Of a stretch of 64,000 nt of DNA, positions 1 through 11,295 are shown in pieces. A program made the translations under genes and the position numbers. A model generated the notes under the pieces. The model did not search any database and was not told the DNA's origin. It saw only the letters and a program-made list of their open reading frames with translations. Position 1 is the first letter of the stretch. Each line of letters opens with the position of its first letter. Source of the DNA: Micractinium sp. NFX-FRZ (Eukaryota; Chlorophyta; Trebouxiophyceae; Chlorellales; Chlorellaceae); NCBI GenBank assembly GCA_029339195.1, contig JAPTJF010000029.1:124001-188000 (forward strand). The letters are read 5' to 3'.

Positions 1-158
1 TGCTGTGTGCTGCCAAGCGGCGGTGTGCCTGTCGCTGCAATCAGCAGCGCTGCTACTGCTCCCTGCACAGCTTCTGCCTGCCTCTCTGCCTTCGGGCCTG
101 CAACCTGGCCTACCCTGCCCCGCCCTGATCTACCCCGCCTGCCCGGCCCTGCCTGCAG

Positions 159-496
159 TGGTGTTGGAACCGCCGCGCCTTGCTGACCTGGCCCGCTGGG
201 AGGGCTGCTTCATTACCAGCACCAGCCGCCTGCTGCTGCCCGTGGACGAAGCCAGCGTGTTCCGTGAGCAGCCAGCAGCAGGCGGTGCTGCAGCCGCAGC
301 CCAGGAGGCAGAGGTCCAGGGCCAGCAGCAGCCAGGGGAGGCGGCAGCGGCAGCGGCAGGCGCAGCGGGGGAGGCAGGGGCGGCGCCAGATGTGCCGCCT
401 CCCCCACGCCGCTTTGAGCGAGGTGGTCTGGTGCACCGGCTGGAGCAGCTGGTGCTGGCTGAGGTGGTGGCCTGCAGCGAGCCGCTATTTGATTGA
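159..496 (+). CDS. Class IV aminotransferase-like protein, 3' exon (partial)
   Basis: This is the last exon of a gene that starts before the window. An acceptor (cctgcag) ends at base 158 and the frame stays open to a TGA at 494-496. The peptide contains WEGCFITSTSRLLLPVDE and ends HRLEQLVLAEVVACSEPLFD. The ITSTSR stretch followed by a late RLEQLV helix resembles the C-terminal end of PLP-dependent class IV aminotransferases (the BCAT / D-amino-acid aminotransferase / ADC-lyase fold), which act on amino or keto acids. A run of Ala, Gln and Gly residues between the two blocks looks like a lineage-specific insertion. The catalytic lysine lies outside the window, so activity and substrate cannot be judged. 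Bases 1-158 read as intron. Confidence 0.6.
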
Positions 497-1209
497 ACAC
501 CGCCAAGCAGCCAGGCAGCCGAGCGGACACCCCAGACTGACGGTGCTTCCCAGGCAGCCGAGGGCTGGCATCATCCATGCTGCCGCCGCTTGCCCCAGCC
601 CTCGCCCTCTGCTCTCCTTCCCTTGCCCAGACGTCATGTCGGTGCCAGCAGTCTCCAATCGTGACTTAGCTCTTGATTTGCGCCATCCGCTCCTGATGTA
701 GCGCCATCCTCCAGCGACACTACGTGCTATTCATGTCTTCTTGTACTGCAATTCCATCTATGTCTTCGCTGCACTTGGTCACCCCTGCTCTGCCCGCCCC
801 TCCCTCATTGTCCAGCCTGCCTCATACTTCTGCGTGACCCAGTTTATACATGCACCGCGCCCCGATCAAAGACTGCCCTCCATCCAGCATCAACGCTGTT
901 ACGACCCAGCCCTTGTCAGCACGCTGCAGTGCATCGTGAACACCTGTTTGCTGCAATGTTACATGTGTAAGCCGCGATGCGATGCGCACGGCTGAAGCAA
1001 ATGTGTGATTTGAGGAGAGGTAGGGGAGCAGACAGACCAGAGAGCAGCACAAGGAGCGGGGAGAGGGGAGCAGGGAGCGAGAAGCACAGGGACAAGGGGG
1101 CGGGAGGTTTGCAGGTGACAGCAGGGGAGAACAATCAAATACAGAGCATGCGTTGGGCAGCGACGGCCAAGGCGCCAAGAGAGCGTTCCATGAGGCGCTG
1201 CGCACCCGC
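497..1209. other. Convergent 3' untranslated region
   Basis: There is no convincing coding sequence here. The stretch separates the stop of the aminotransferase-like gene (+) from the stop of PNO1 (-). It holds the facing TGTAA poly(A) signals at 959-970. Confidence 0.6.
959..970. terminator. Overlapping poly(A) signals for convergent genes
   Basis: The sequence ttacatgtgtaa carries TGTAA on the plus strand (966-970) and TGTAA on the minus strand (959-963). TGTAA is the usual chlorophyte poly(A) signal. The two copies could end the aminotransferase-like gene and PNO1 respectively, so the transcripts would meet or slightly overlap. Confidence 0.5.
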
Positions 1210-3297
1210 CTAGTAGCTTTGGCTGAGCCGCGCCGTCACGCTGTGCAGCTGCATTAGGCAGAAGGGAGTGAAAGCACAGTCAGGAGAACTGCAGACGCTA
1301 GCCCCGGCTGGCCCGATCAGGGCACGCCCAGCAGGCAGGCAGGCTGCCCTCCTGCCAGACGATGCCTGAGCAGATGCACGCAGCGCAGAGCGTGCATGCG
1401 CCCAGCGCAGCATCCGATGACAGATTTGGGCAGCCTCAACCGCATCATCCCGCAAGTTGTGGCTGCTGCCACACCTCCGCCCCCGCCATGCTGCGTGTGC
1501 GTGCCCACCTTTGCCCTTAGCAGCTCTGGAATGCCGCCGCAGCTTGAGCATGCCCAAAGCTCGTATCGGCCACCCAAAGCGCCAAACAAACAACATCACA
1601 TACACACATGCCCTCCCCCCCTCCCCCGCCCCTCTCACCTTGCTGTACACCTTGCCCGCTGGCGAGCCCAGGATGAGTGCGCAGATGGAGTCGCGTGCCG
1701 CCCGGATGTTCTGGAAGGACCCCAGGATGTGGATGCGCGTGTCGGCCAGCACGATGCGCGTGCGCGTGGCATTCTCAATCGTGAACTTGGTCTTGCCGTT
1801 CTTGCCTGGACACAGGAGGGGAGGGGAAGGGATAGGGGAGGGTGAGGCACGTGGATTGTCAAAAGGCAGCCAGCGCGGGCAGAGCCTCCGCAGCCACGGC
1901 TGGACCAGCCGGGCAGCGGCGGACGCAGCAGCACAGCCGCCGCTGTTGCTGCTGTGCCGCTGCCTGCTGCCCATCGGCTGGCCCATCTGGCATCCCAGCC
2001 ACGTGAACAACCCTAGGTGCCACACCCAAGCCAGGAGCAGCTGGGCCGAGGAGCTGCCGAGCCGCTGCTGTGCGCACCCGCCATGCGGCCGATGCAGCGC
2101 GCCAGGTGCTCCCCCCGCAGTGTCTTCACGTCCTTGACCTCAAAGCACTCCACATACAGGTCGTCCAGCCGCAGCAGCGCAATCGCGTCCTGCACATGAA
2201 CACGTAGCAAGCCGTGCATCAGCCGGCAGGCACCCGGGTGGCCCAACCGCGGCGTAGGATTGCAGGGAAAGTCACGCATATGACTGATGATACGATGCAA
2301 TTGGTCGGTACATGCAGCTCGTCACCCAAAGCAGCGCAGTGAGCATTCTGCCGAAAGCGTGCAGACGGGCGGTTGGGCAGGCGGGCACGAGGGACACAGG
2401 GCTGGGCAGGCAGGCGGGGAAGCGGCGCAACCGTTTGAACGGAGAGGCGGGCAGCCCAGCCTGCTGCACTCCTGTGTATGCATCTTCATCGTCTGATTGT
2501 ACCCCTTTGTGTGTGCCCATCCCACCCTGCGTGTAAATCCGCAAAGCAAAGCCTCACCTGCACCTCAAAGCCCAGGATGTATGCATGGATGAAGTCGGCG
2601 GCGCGCTGCAGGTTGCTTGAGTCGGGCGTGTCTGCCGTCGTCTTCACCTCCACCTGCGCCAGGCAGGGAGATGCAAGAGGTGAGGGCACATGGTGTCAAT
2701 TCAGGAGGCTGACAAGCACAGGCAGCAGGGGCACCAAGGGCAGGAGAGCAACAGGCGGCAGCAGACGGGTAATTACAGCTTGCAGGTGGCGCTGTCATTG
2801 TGCTGCTGCCCTGCACTGCTCCAAGTGCCGCAATCTGCAATGAACCGCTGCCCAGCAAACAGGCTGCACGCTAATGCAGGGAACTGCACAACACCAGCTG
2901 CCAGCTGCCAGCGGCGGCGGCGGCGGCGGCGCATGCACGGCGCCTGCAGCCCTGCTGTGCACTGGCTGTCGCTGCCCACCTTTCGCGTCTTCAAGTTCAT
3001 GCGCATGTCCAGCTTCAGATTCTCCGTCACGGGCTTATACAGCGCCAGCCAGTTGTTCTTGAGCGGCGTCATGCGGTGCTGGGGCACCGGAACGCGCCGG
3101 AACTCTATCTTCTTCCCGTTCTGCTCATAGGATGTGAGTGGCGGGAACTTGGGCTTGGGCCCGGCGCCCCCCTCCGCGCCGCCGCCAGCCTTCTGCTGCA
3201 GCGGCGCCTCCTCTGTGCCCGCCTCAATGCCCGTCATGGGGGCTGCCGCCTGCAGCAAGTCATCCTGCGCCGAGCTCTTCTTGGTGACCTTGGGCAT
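1210..3297 (-). CDS. PNO1: RNA-binding protein PNO1 / Dim2 (KH domain)
   Basis: Five exons (2980-3297, 2558-2653, 2078-2189, 1639-1805, 1210-1248) encode 243 residues, the usual size for this family. PNO1/Dim2 is a KH-domain ribosome-assembly factor that binds pre-18S rRNA and helps Nob1 make the 3' end of 18S rRNA, in nucleolus and cytoplasm. Residues about 165-235 carry the diagnostic block KNGKTKFTIENATRTRIVLA followed by LGSFQNIRAARDSICALILG and SPAGKVY. The last exon encodes only 12 residues (LHSVTARLSQSY) but matches the conserved C-terminus, which fixes the splice site. The start is the ATG of MPKVTKK. The N-terminal 60 residues are variable and Ala/Gly-rich, as is normal. RPB9 is transcribed divergently 316 bases away. 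Confidence 0.95.
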
Positions 3298-3613
3298 GGC
3301 TGCGCGCGCTGGCTCTTTTGGCGCCCCGCCTCCTGATGGATGCAGCTGTGGCTAAAGCGACCGGGCAGCGATCTGGGGCTGCTGGGGCGACGGCTAGCGC
3401 CCAATTGGGCTGTGCAAGTGTTTTGGCGCCCGCCACTCTGGCCACGCTGGCCCCCAATGCTGGGAGTCCTGAGGGGGTGCTTGCTGCCGATGGCCTTCGT
3501 CTCACGAACCGCACACAGCTGTGCATGCCTGTGCAGCGAGCCGCACCCTCCCCGCCCCTCCTGCCGCACAGTCGAATCGCGTTCTAGAGCAGCGGGCTTC
3601 CCTGGAGCAAGCC
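3298..3613. promoter_or_regulatory. Divergent promoter region PNO1 / RPB9
   Basis: This gap of 316 bases lies between two start codons in head-to-head orientation and must hold both promoters and 5' leaders. I see no obvious TATA element. An upstream in-frame codon run (from 3521) could extend RPB9 by 31 residues, but the family starts close to the chosen ATG. Confidence 0.55.
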
Positions 3614-4591
3614 ATGGCTGGACAGGGCCCCAAGCTGCGGTTCTGTCCCGAGAGTAACGACCTGCTGGTGAGCCGCTTGAGGCAGGAAGCGCAGGCAGCG
3701 GCGGCGGCGGCAGGCGGCAGCCACCGACTCCCGCTCTTGTTGCCTGGGGTCAGCTGGTTCTGCGCCATTTGATGCACCTCCACCACAGCAACCGCGCACC
3801 TACCGACCTGCCTGGGAGGCTGCTCTCCCTTCTCTCTCTACCAACCACATCGACCCTCATCGCAGCCGCCCTTCCACCACCGCCTCCCGGCTCGCTGCGC
3901 CTCTCTCCCCGTCCCCATTTCCTCCTCGCTCCCTTTGCAACCAACGCTGCAGTACCCCAAGGAGGACAAGGAGCGCAAGAAGCTGGTGTACTTCTGCCGC
4001 TCCTGCCAGTACCAGGAAGACGCAGACCCTAGCGAGTGGTGTGTGTACCGCAACGAGGTGCACCACACGTCGCGCGAAAAGTCGGTGGTGCTGCAGGTGC
4101 GCATGTTTCCACACCCATGTGCACTGAACGCACTGACGTGCTGGCAGGGTGCAAGCGGGTTGGAAGGCTGAGAAGTCGGCTGTGGTGCAGGCGGCGTGAA
4201 CGTTGCACTCCAGCGGGGCAGAGTGGGTAGGGCGGCAGGCAGCGAACGTGGTGCATGGTGCATGGTGTAGGAAGTCGGGGATGCAGGGTGCAGGATGCAG
4301 GGGGTGGTGAATGAATACGAGTACTGCAATATCATGTAATATGGCAGGCACTGCTGTGGTGGGGCGCTGGAAAACCTGCACCGCTCAACAACCACCGCCT
4401 ATTTGTCACCCCCACTGCCCTCTGCACCGCAGGATGTGCGCTCAGACCCGACGCTGCCACGCACGCGCGACGTGCGCTGCCCGGTGTGCGCCAACAACGA
4501 GGCTGTCTTCTTCACGGCGTCAACAGAGGAGGGCATGACGCTGTTCATGCTCTGCTCCGCATGCGGCCACCGCTGGAGGGATTACGTGTGA
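3614..4591 (+). CDS. RPB9: RNA polymerase II subunit RPB9
   Basis: Three exons (3614-3667, 3953-4096, 4433-4591) encode 118 residues, normal for RPB9. This small subunit sits at the polymerase II jaw and supports start-site choice, TFIIS-stimulated cleavage and fidelity. The protein has the two expected zinc ribbons: [19 protein letters not shown] with FCRSC, then [16 protein letters not shown] with LCSACGHRW. The second ribbon has C82, C85, C107 and C110. The first ribbon has C11, C33 and C36 but serine at position 14, where the family has cysteine (codon AGT where TGT would be Cys). The interdomain linker and the DPTLPRT motif are intact, so this is a real RPB9 with an altered first zinc site rather than a decayed gene. 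Confidence 0.95.
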
Positions 4592-5198
4592 GGGGCAGTG
4601 ATGGCAACTGCCCAGCGGCCTGCGGGATGCTAGCAGCGCACTGCTGGGCCGCCGCTGGCTACTTCCTCATTCACTCACTGTTCTTGCTGTGCTCCGCCTC
4701 TGACCCTCCCAGCTCTCGCACTGGCGCCCACCTTTGACCTGACCTGCCTTCCCCTTCACTCTGCTGCTCATGCTGTCCGCCTCTCAGTTCTGCTCGTCCT
4801 GCTCAACGCTTCCCCTGCTTCTTGACCCCATCATCATCAACACACATATCTTTTGAATCAGTACACCTGCAATACTCATGCTGTTGACATCATCTTGGCA
4901 GCAGCCAGACGGACAGGCAAGCGCAACCTCTGCATTTCTCTGTGCCTGCCACTTGCTTAACAGCCGGGTCGCAGTTTGACGCGAATCACTAGCAGTCTAT
5001 CAGGCGTGCGCTCTGCTGCACCAGCACGCCACCTGCCTGCCTGCTCAGCACCTGGCCGCCTGCCTACCCAGTGGCTGCAGCAGGCATTACCGTTGTATTA
5101 CAGGCTGCTGGCGCCAACCCGCTGGCTCAGAACACACCATTCACGACACGACAGATCAAGCAAGCATGTCGCGTGCTGTCAGTGCTTCGTCCACTATG
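4592..5198. other. Convergent intergenic region RPB9 / CFAP100
   Basis: I see only 3' untranslated sequence. A minus-strand TGTAA at 5098-5102 lies about 97 bases past the CFAP100 stop. I found no TGTAA for RPB9 here. Confidence 0.5.
5098..5102 (-). terminator. Poly(A) signal TGTAA of CFAP100
   Basis: The minus-strand TGTAA lies about 97 bases downstream of the CFAP100 stop codon, a normal distance for a chlorophyte poly(A) signal. Confidence 0.5.
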
Positions 5199-8035
5199 TC
5201 ACTGTGCAGTCAGCGCTTCATCCACCATTGCCAGGAAAGCCGCCAGCTCCTCCGCCTCCCCCTCGTCCGCCTCCCTGCTGCCCCGCCGCTCCTCCCGCAC
5301 CAGCACGCTGCGCGTCATGGCGGGCTTGCCGCTCTTCTGGAACTTGGGGGCGGCAGCACGCGCCAGCACGCGTGCCACACGTGCCTCCTGCAGCGCCAGC
5401 AAAGCAGGTGGACAAAGGGTGAGGGTGTGGAGATGGTTTGTGGAGACGAGCAGTCCGCAAACCAGCCTGGGGGCAGCGAGCATGTGGCAGACTGCCCCCT
5501 GAACCGAACCATGAATTGATACCCGGTAGGCAGCCCTGTTCAACCTTCCCTCCCTGAAATGCCCCTCCCCCACTCACGTGCTCCGCCTGCTGCGCCGCCA
5601 GCTTGCCCGAGCGAGCAGCCTGCCGCCGCTCCTTCTCCCGCGTCCGCTCCACCGCCTCTGCCGCCAGCGCCCCTGCGCTGCCTGCCGGCCCCACCCCTGC
5701 CAGCAGCTCCTCCAGCCTCCCCTCCACCTTCTGCAGCATCTGCAGCGGCGTCACGCTGGCATCGCGAGCAAAGCCAGCCGCCTCGTAGGCCGCGGCAAGC
5801 CGCTCCGACAGCGCCGCCAGGCCGGCAGGCCCAGCCTCAGCCACCGCGCTGCCGCTGCCGCTTCCTGCACCAGCGCCAGCGCTGCTGCTGGTGGCCACCA
5901 TGCCTGCCATGCCGCCGGGGCCCTCTGCCGGGTCCTGTGCTGCGGCAGCTGCAGCCTGCAAGCGGGCGCACCGCTCCCGTGCCGCAGCAATGCCCGCCTC
6001 CAGCTCCGCCACCTGGCGGTTGAGCGCCGCCGCCTGCGCCGCCGCCGCCGCCTCTGCCGCCTCAGCGCTGGTGCTAGCCGAGTCCAGTGCTGCCTCGGCA
6101 TCCTGGGCGGTCTGGATCTGAAACATGTTGGAGCCCTCAAGCTGGCTGAACACTGCCAGCAGCTGGGAGGGGTCTGTGAAGTGCATGCCCGCGTCCTCAG
6201 CGTCCACGACAGCATAGTCCGGCTCAGGTGGGTCCTAAGGAGAAGGGAGGGAGGAGCATGGCAGGGAGGTGGCGGGGGTGCAGGTGAGGGAGGGAAAGAG
6301 GGCCATGTGTGGGGAATGTGGAGGTTACGAATACGTGGGACCGGCCAGGCAGCAGGTGGTGGTGCGGGCTATGAGGAGACCAGCAGGCACAGGTGCAAGT
6401 GCAGGCCATGCCCTCCACCGGATACCACGCAGCAGCAAGGGGTGCAGGCAGCCCCGTCCCCGGACAAGCTGCATGCATATGGACCCAGCCCCTGCCCACA
6501 CAATGCCTCCCCATCCCAGCACCCACCTGCATGGCCAGTGCCTCGCGCAGAGCGGCCGCCGCCTCACGGTGCGCCCGCTCCGCCCGCTCAAACTGCTGCT
6601 GCGTGCGCGCCCACTGCATCTCGTGCTCGGCCCGCTGCTTCGCTGCCGCCGCCTCTGCCTTGCACGCTGCGATGGCGCCGCACTCCTCCTCCCAGGCCTG
6701 CCGCAGGCCGGCTTTCTTGGCGGCGCGGGAGGCAGCCAGGGACTCGAACCACTCGGCGGGGGTCACGCTGTCCAGGAAGGCCTTGTACCTGCAGAGGGAG
6801 AGAAATAGATGGGGCCACAGCAACTTGTGGGGTGAAAGTGAGGAGGTGGGTAGGGGGGAAGCAAGCAGTGAAGGGCAGGAAAGTGGGCTGCAGGCGGACG
6901 GGGGTGAGCGGATGAACAGCAAAGGAGAGCACGAGGCACACAGCCACCCAGTCCCAGCCCAGGCAGAAGAACCCTTGCACCAATGTCCGCCCAGTGACCC
7001 CGGCCCCCCTCCCAGCACCCACTTTTGGCACTCTGCCAGCTGCTCCTCTATCTTGGAGGTCTCGCTGCGCAGCGCCGCAATCGTGCCCGCCAGCCGCTTG
7101 GCCTCGGCGGCGCGCTCCCCACGCGCCCGCGCCTCCGCCTCTGCCCGCTTCAGGGCCTCCTGCAGCTTTGCATCGTTCTCCTTCAGGTACTCTTCAAACC
7201 GCTGGGAGTCGGCATCCAGCGCCTGCTCCGAGGCCTGCACTCACAGGGGCAGGGGAGGAGGCAGCAAGGGTGGCAGGGCTGGCCAGGCGCGAGGCAGGGC
7301 AGGCAGCCCAGCAAGGGCTTGGCTAGGGGTCCCAGGATGGGTGAGGGTGAGATACCGCAGCAGTAGACAAGTAAAGCAGACGGGCGTTCACAATAGGAAG
7401 CTGCTTTCACTGCAGCATGTCCCATGCGTGCCGCCGCCACCTCCCAGTGCACACTGCACGCTCCAACTGGGCGCTGCCCACCAACTCACCACCAGCGCCT
7501 CCTCCCGCTGTGTGGCGCGCTGCTCCAGCTTGGCAATCTCGCTGTGCTTTGTGTCCAGGCTCATCTGCGCCAGGAAGATCTGGCGCTTGCGGGCCACAAG
7601 GTCTCGCACGTTCTCTGCGCGGTGCCGCGCGGCACCCGGCTCAAAGCCAGCACCCAGTGGCGGCAGCGTTCCGGCAAGGCGCGCGGCATCGCCAGAATCG
7701 CGGCGCAGCAGCGCGCGGATGGCGGCCGCGCTGTCGGATTCGGGGTCCACTGTGGCGTGCAACCGACTGGAGGCGGTGTGCCGCAGGTGCACAGGCAGGC
7801 GCGGCGGGCGCGTGTCTCCTGGGTCGGGGTCGGGCAGCAGCAGGCCGCCTGGCTGCTGCTGCTGCTGCTTCTGCTGCTCATGTTGCTGATGTTGCTGCTG
7901 CTCGCCGGGCCATGGCGGCTGCGGGTCGCCCAGCTGCAGGCGCCCAAACTGCGAGCTGGGCAGCAGCTCCGTGAGCGGCGGCGGCAGCGGCGCTGTGGGG
8001 TGGCCGAGCGGAGGCAGCGTCCCCACCTCCGCCAT
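5199..8035 (-). CDS. CFAP100: Cilia- and flagella-associated protein 100 (MIA1), DUF4200 coiled coil
   Basis: Five exons (7490-8035, 7023-7234, 6527-6788, 5578-6234, 5199-5387) encode 621 residues. CFAP100/FAP100 (MIA1) forms with FAP73 the modifier-of-inner-arms complex that regulates inner dynein arm f/I1 on the axoneme. Residues about 147-270 carry the DUF4200 pattern: ARKRQIFLAQMSLDTKHSEI, then RFEEYLKENDAKLQEALKRA and later YKAFLDSVTPAEWFESLA, which aligns with the YKxFLxxLSPxEW segment of animal CCDC37/CFAP100. Most of the remainder is predicted coiled coil rich in Ala, Glu and Arg. The N-terminal 80 residues are Pro/Gln-rich with a Q run. The start is the first in-frame ATG (MAEVGTL). 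An unknown coiled-coil gene lies head to head. Confidence 0.85.
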
Positions 8036-8362
8036 TGATGGGCGTCGCTTAAGGTTCGATGAATGGGCTGCGTGGAGGACACGGGCCGTTGGGGAGAGGA
8101 GGAGTGAGCCGGTCAGAGCTGGTCAGCTGGAGCGCCCCTGCGCCTGCCGAATTCACGGGCGTGCGGGAAGGTGCAAATTCGCAGATAGCGGCGTATGTTG
8201 CGCTCTCGGGCCGACGCCAAAACAAAAACCAGTCCGAGGTGGCGCCAACGCGACTCTCCGCAATTGTCGAGATAGCCGAAGCCATCAATCCCAGGGGCAC
8301 TCCAGTCGCATCCAACACGTACCTCAAGGCCCGTCCACCGCCTGTGAGGCTTCCTGGTCCGA
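8036..8362. promoter_or_regulatory. Divergent promoter region CFAP100 / coiled-coil gene
   Basis: This gap of 327 bases lies between two divergent start codons. If the pair is co-regulated, the plus-strand gene may also be ciliary, but nothing in the sequence proves it. Confidence 0.45.
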
Positions 8363-10478
8363 ATGGCTGCAGACGGTTGCCGCTGCGGAGGGGCGGCGAC
8401 GCTGCTAATGCAGCTCCAGGACATGCAGGCGAGATGGTTGTGTTGCGGAGCATTCCAGAAGCTCCCGCTCCGGACAAGGCGGTGCCATGGGTGCCTGGCT
8501 CACTCCCTCTCCCTTCCGCCATCCCCCTCCCGCTGCAGGCCGCGTTGGAGGCCTCGGAGCTGGCCAGGTCAGCACATTTGGGCAGGTTCAACTGGATTTT
8601 GGGAGGGATGGTGAGCTTCAGCATGTGCAGTGTGTGCCGCCAGTGCTCTGCCGACTTGAAGCGCCATCCTCCCCCCTGCTGCCCTGCAGGCTGGCGGCGG
8701 AGGAGCGCGCTGCGGCGCTGGCGGCGGGGCAGCAGGCAGCAGGCTGTCGGGAGCTGCAGGCACTGCAAAGCCTGTTCAAGCACGCTGTCGAGGAGAACCG
8801 AGGGCTGGCGACGCAGCTGCAGGCGGCACGGGGCCGCATCACTCAGCTGGAGGCTGCGGCAGCCGCCACAGCCACACTCCGACCGCCATCCGCACACCGC
8901 CAGCATCAGCACCAGCAGGCGCAGCTGCCTGCGCAGATGCCCGTGCCCCACGGTGACCTGCCGCCTGGCAGGCCAGGCAGCAGCAAGGCATGGCAGGCGC
9001 AGAAGGGCGAGGAAGAGCAGGGGCAGGAGGGGGAGGAGGAGGAGGCAGCTGCGCCGGTGATGCCACCGGCATGCGGTGCGCAGCCTGGGACTCTGAGTTG
9101 GCGCACACAGCCCTCCACACACCCTGGCCACACCGTCATCAGCCTCTCTGCCACCCAGCGCCCACCACCTGTGGTGCCTGCACGGCAGTTGCAGACCGCA
9201 GCCGCGCCTCCGGAGCCTGCAGTGCCGCAGCGGCCAGAGGCGGGCACGCTGGGCCTGCTGCAGGTCCATGCCGAGCTGCGGGCGCTGCAGGAGCGTGTGC
9301 AGGCAGCTGAGCGGCAGCTGCTGCGCCAGCAAGCACCCTGCCAGCCTGCAGCGCCCGCCTCAAAGCCATTGTATCCTCAGATCCATGCTGCCCCAGCACC
9401 TGCGGTACCACGCCCGGCGTCGCCCGCAAGCGCTGGCGGCTTTACTGACAGCCGGGGGCCCAGCCGGCCCGCCAGCCCGCCTCGGGGGCGGCCCGCCAGC
9501 CCGCCTTGGCTCCGGCCCGCCAGCCCGCCCTCCCGGCCCGGCTCTGCCTGCCGGGGCGCCACAGCCGCCGCTGGCGGCGGGGCTACTGCTTCAGCTGGCA
9601 GGCAGCAGGAGCACCGAGAGAACTGGCAGCTCATTCGCAGTTTGAAGCAGCGGCGGGCGCAGTTGGAGTCGGAGCGCCTGCACAAGATGAGCGCTGTGCT
9701 GGCGGCCAGCGCCCTGCAGCAGCCCAACCGCGCACCCTCACCGGGGCCCATGACGGGCGGGCGTGGGTCCCCCAGAGGGGCACACCCGGCTGGGTGGCGG
9801 TACAACATACGCGATCCGCCAGTAGCAGCTGCAGCCGTGGTGCAGCAGCCCCGGCCACGTCAGGCAGCGCTGGCACGGCCCGGGAGCGCCACAAGCAGCT
9901 GGGGGCGCCGCCAGCCTGCTGGGCAGGGCACAGTCGAGGCCTCGCCTGGCGTCGGGCCCAGGGGCAGGAGCGGCAGGGAGGCCTCACCAATGGCCTGGCA
10001 TGCCGCTGGGAGGCCGCTGCCCGGGGCTGGGGCGGCGGCAGCGCAGAGCGGGCGTGGGCGCAGGGCCAGCTTGGCGGGCGCGCAGGTGGGTGTGTTGCGC
10101 GCTGCATGTCGGTGGCTGCCTTGCTGGCTTTCAGCAAGGTGCCTGCTGGGCTTCTGTGTGCCCTGCTACTGTAGTCCTCCACTTGTGCATGCGTGCATTT
10201 GCCAGTAAAAGTCATATCCTCAGTCTGAATGACATCCATGCTCCCAACAATCTGCATTGCAGGGCACCCGCGCCGCCAGGTGCGAGGTGCAGCGTCGCAG
10301 CCGCAGCCGCAGCCGATCCCAGCAGGACGAGATTGACAGGCTACTGATGGCAGGGCGGCCCACCACTTTTCTGGAGGGTGCAGGCGGCAGCAGTGGCATT
10401 GGCTCAGCTGCGAAGCGTGCGGGGGACAGGCAGGGCGGCAGCAGGGGCGGCTGGGTGACGCCAGTGGTGGTGGCATGA
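8363..10478 (+). CDS. Unknown Ala/Pro-rich coiled-coil protein
   Basis: The proposed exons 8363-8428, 8539-8567, 8690-10085 and 10263-10478 give 568 residues in one frame. I recognise no family. Residues about 23-90 form a coiled coil (RLAAEERAAALAAG, then QSLFKHAVEENRGLATQL and ITQLEAAAAA). The middle is low-complexity Pro, Ala, Ser and Arg with repeats of the type RPASPP. A second short helix (SLKQRRAQLESERLHKMSAV) precedes a basic Pro/Gly-rich region. The last exon begins with an SR-like run (RRSRSRSRSQQDEIDRLL) and ends WVTPVVVA. The first intron needs a GC donor (CAG/GCGAGA), so the 5' end is the least certain part. The head-to-head position with CFAP100 hints at a ciliary or centriolar role, as inference only. 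Confidence 0.6.
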
Positions 10479-11295
10479 CAGCGGCCTGGAGAGGCACGCC
10501 TGCCACGGGGTGTGCGCTGGGGACAGTGCGTTGGCAGGCGTCAGCGGGTGCTGCGCTTGCAGGCCTTTATGATCTGATTGTTAGTGGAAATTGCCAGAAC
10601 GACAGGTTGTGATCGCACATTACACAGGGAGGCTGGCGTGGCTTGCCAAGCAGGCGTGGGCGTGAGGCTGGGCCCACCACGCAAGTCTGTACAAGTCCTG
10701 GCCTGTGTGCACGCATCAACTGAGTGTGTGCCCCATGCTAATTCGGTGTGGCATGCGACGCGAGCCTGGGCTGCCCGCGCAGCGGTGCCTTGACCGGGCA
10801 GGCTGCTGAACGTACTGCTGGCCCGCTCTGCGAGCGCCTGCCCCGCCCGGTGCTCATGGGCATGTGCAGGGACAGCGTCGACCCCTCGTGCGGCGGTGCA
10901 GGCAAGGGTCGGTCAGCCTGGCTGCTGGTGAGCTGTTCAAGTGGGCAAACGGGCTACTCATCCACTGCTGGCGCCCTGCGCGCGGCAGTACCCTCCTGAA
11001 GGACATCCTCTGCACCGGCACGTTCTTCTTGGACTTCTAAAGAGAAACGAGAGCTCCTCACAATGCTTTCTACAACCTGCAGCCTTCGCATACAGCGGCC
11101 TGCAAAACCAAACAACAAGCACCAAACATGCACCCCGGCTTGCTGCTGCCAGTGCTGAGCAGCATCCCGGCCTCCTAAGCTGCTGCCTGTGACGTGCTGC
11201 TGCATCCCGGATTCCCTCCACCACCGCCAGTGTTGTGCAGCCGCCCAAGAACCCATCCTTCTGCTCCTACTGCTGCAAAGGCCCCAGCAGCCTCC
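10479..11295. other. Convergent intergenic region before GAL-A
   Basis: I see no supported gene. The region lies between the stop of the coiled-coil gene (+) and the stop of the first alpha-galactosidase (-). A minus-strand TGTAA at 10620-10624 is the only poly(A)-like signal I found for GAL-A, about 670 bases past its stop. Confidence 0.5.

Noticed and set aside
213..578. Long minus-strand open frame across the aminotransferase-like exon
   Set aside because: It is a shadow of the plus-strand coding sequence and GC bias; no domain or splice logic supports it.
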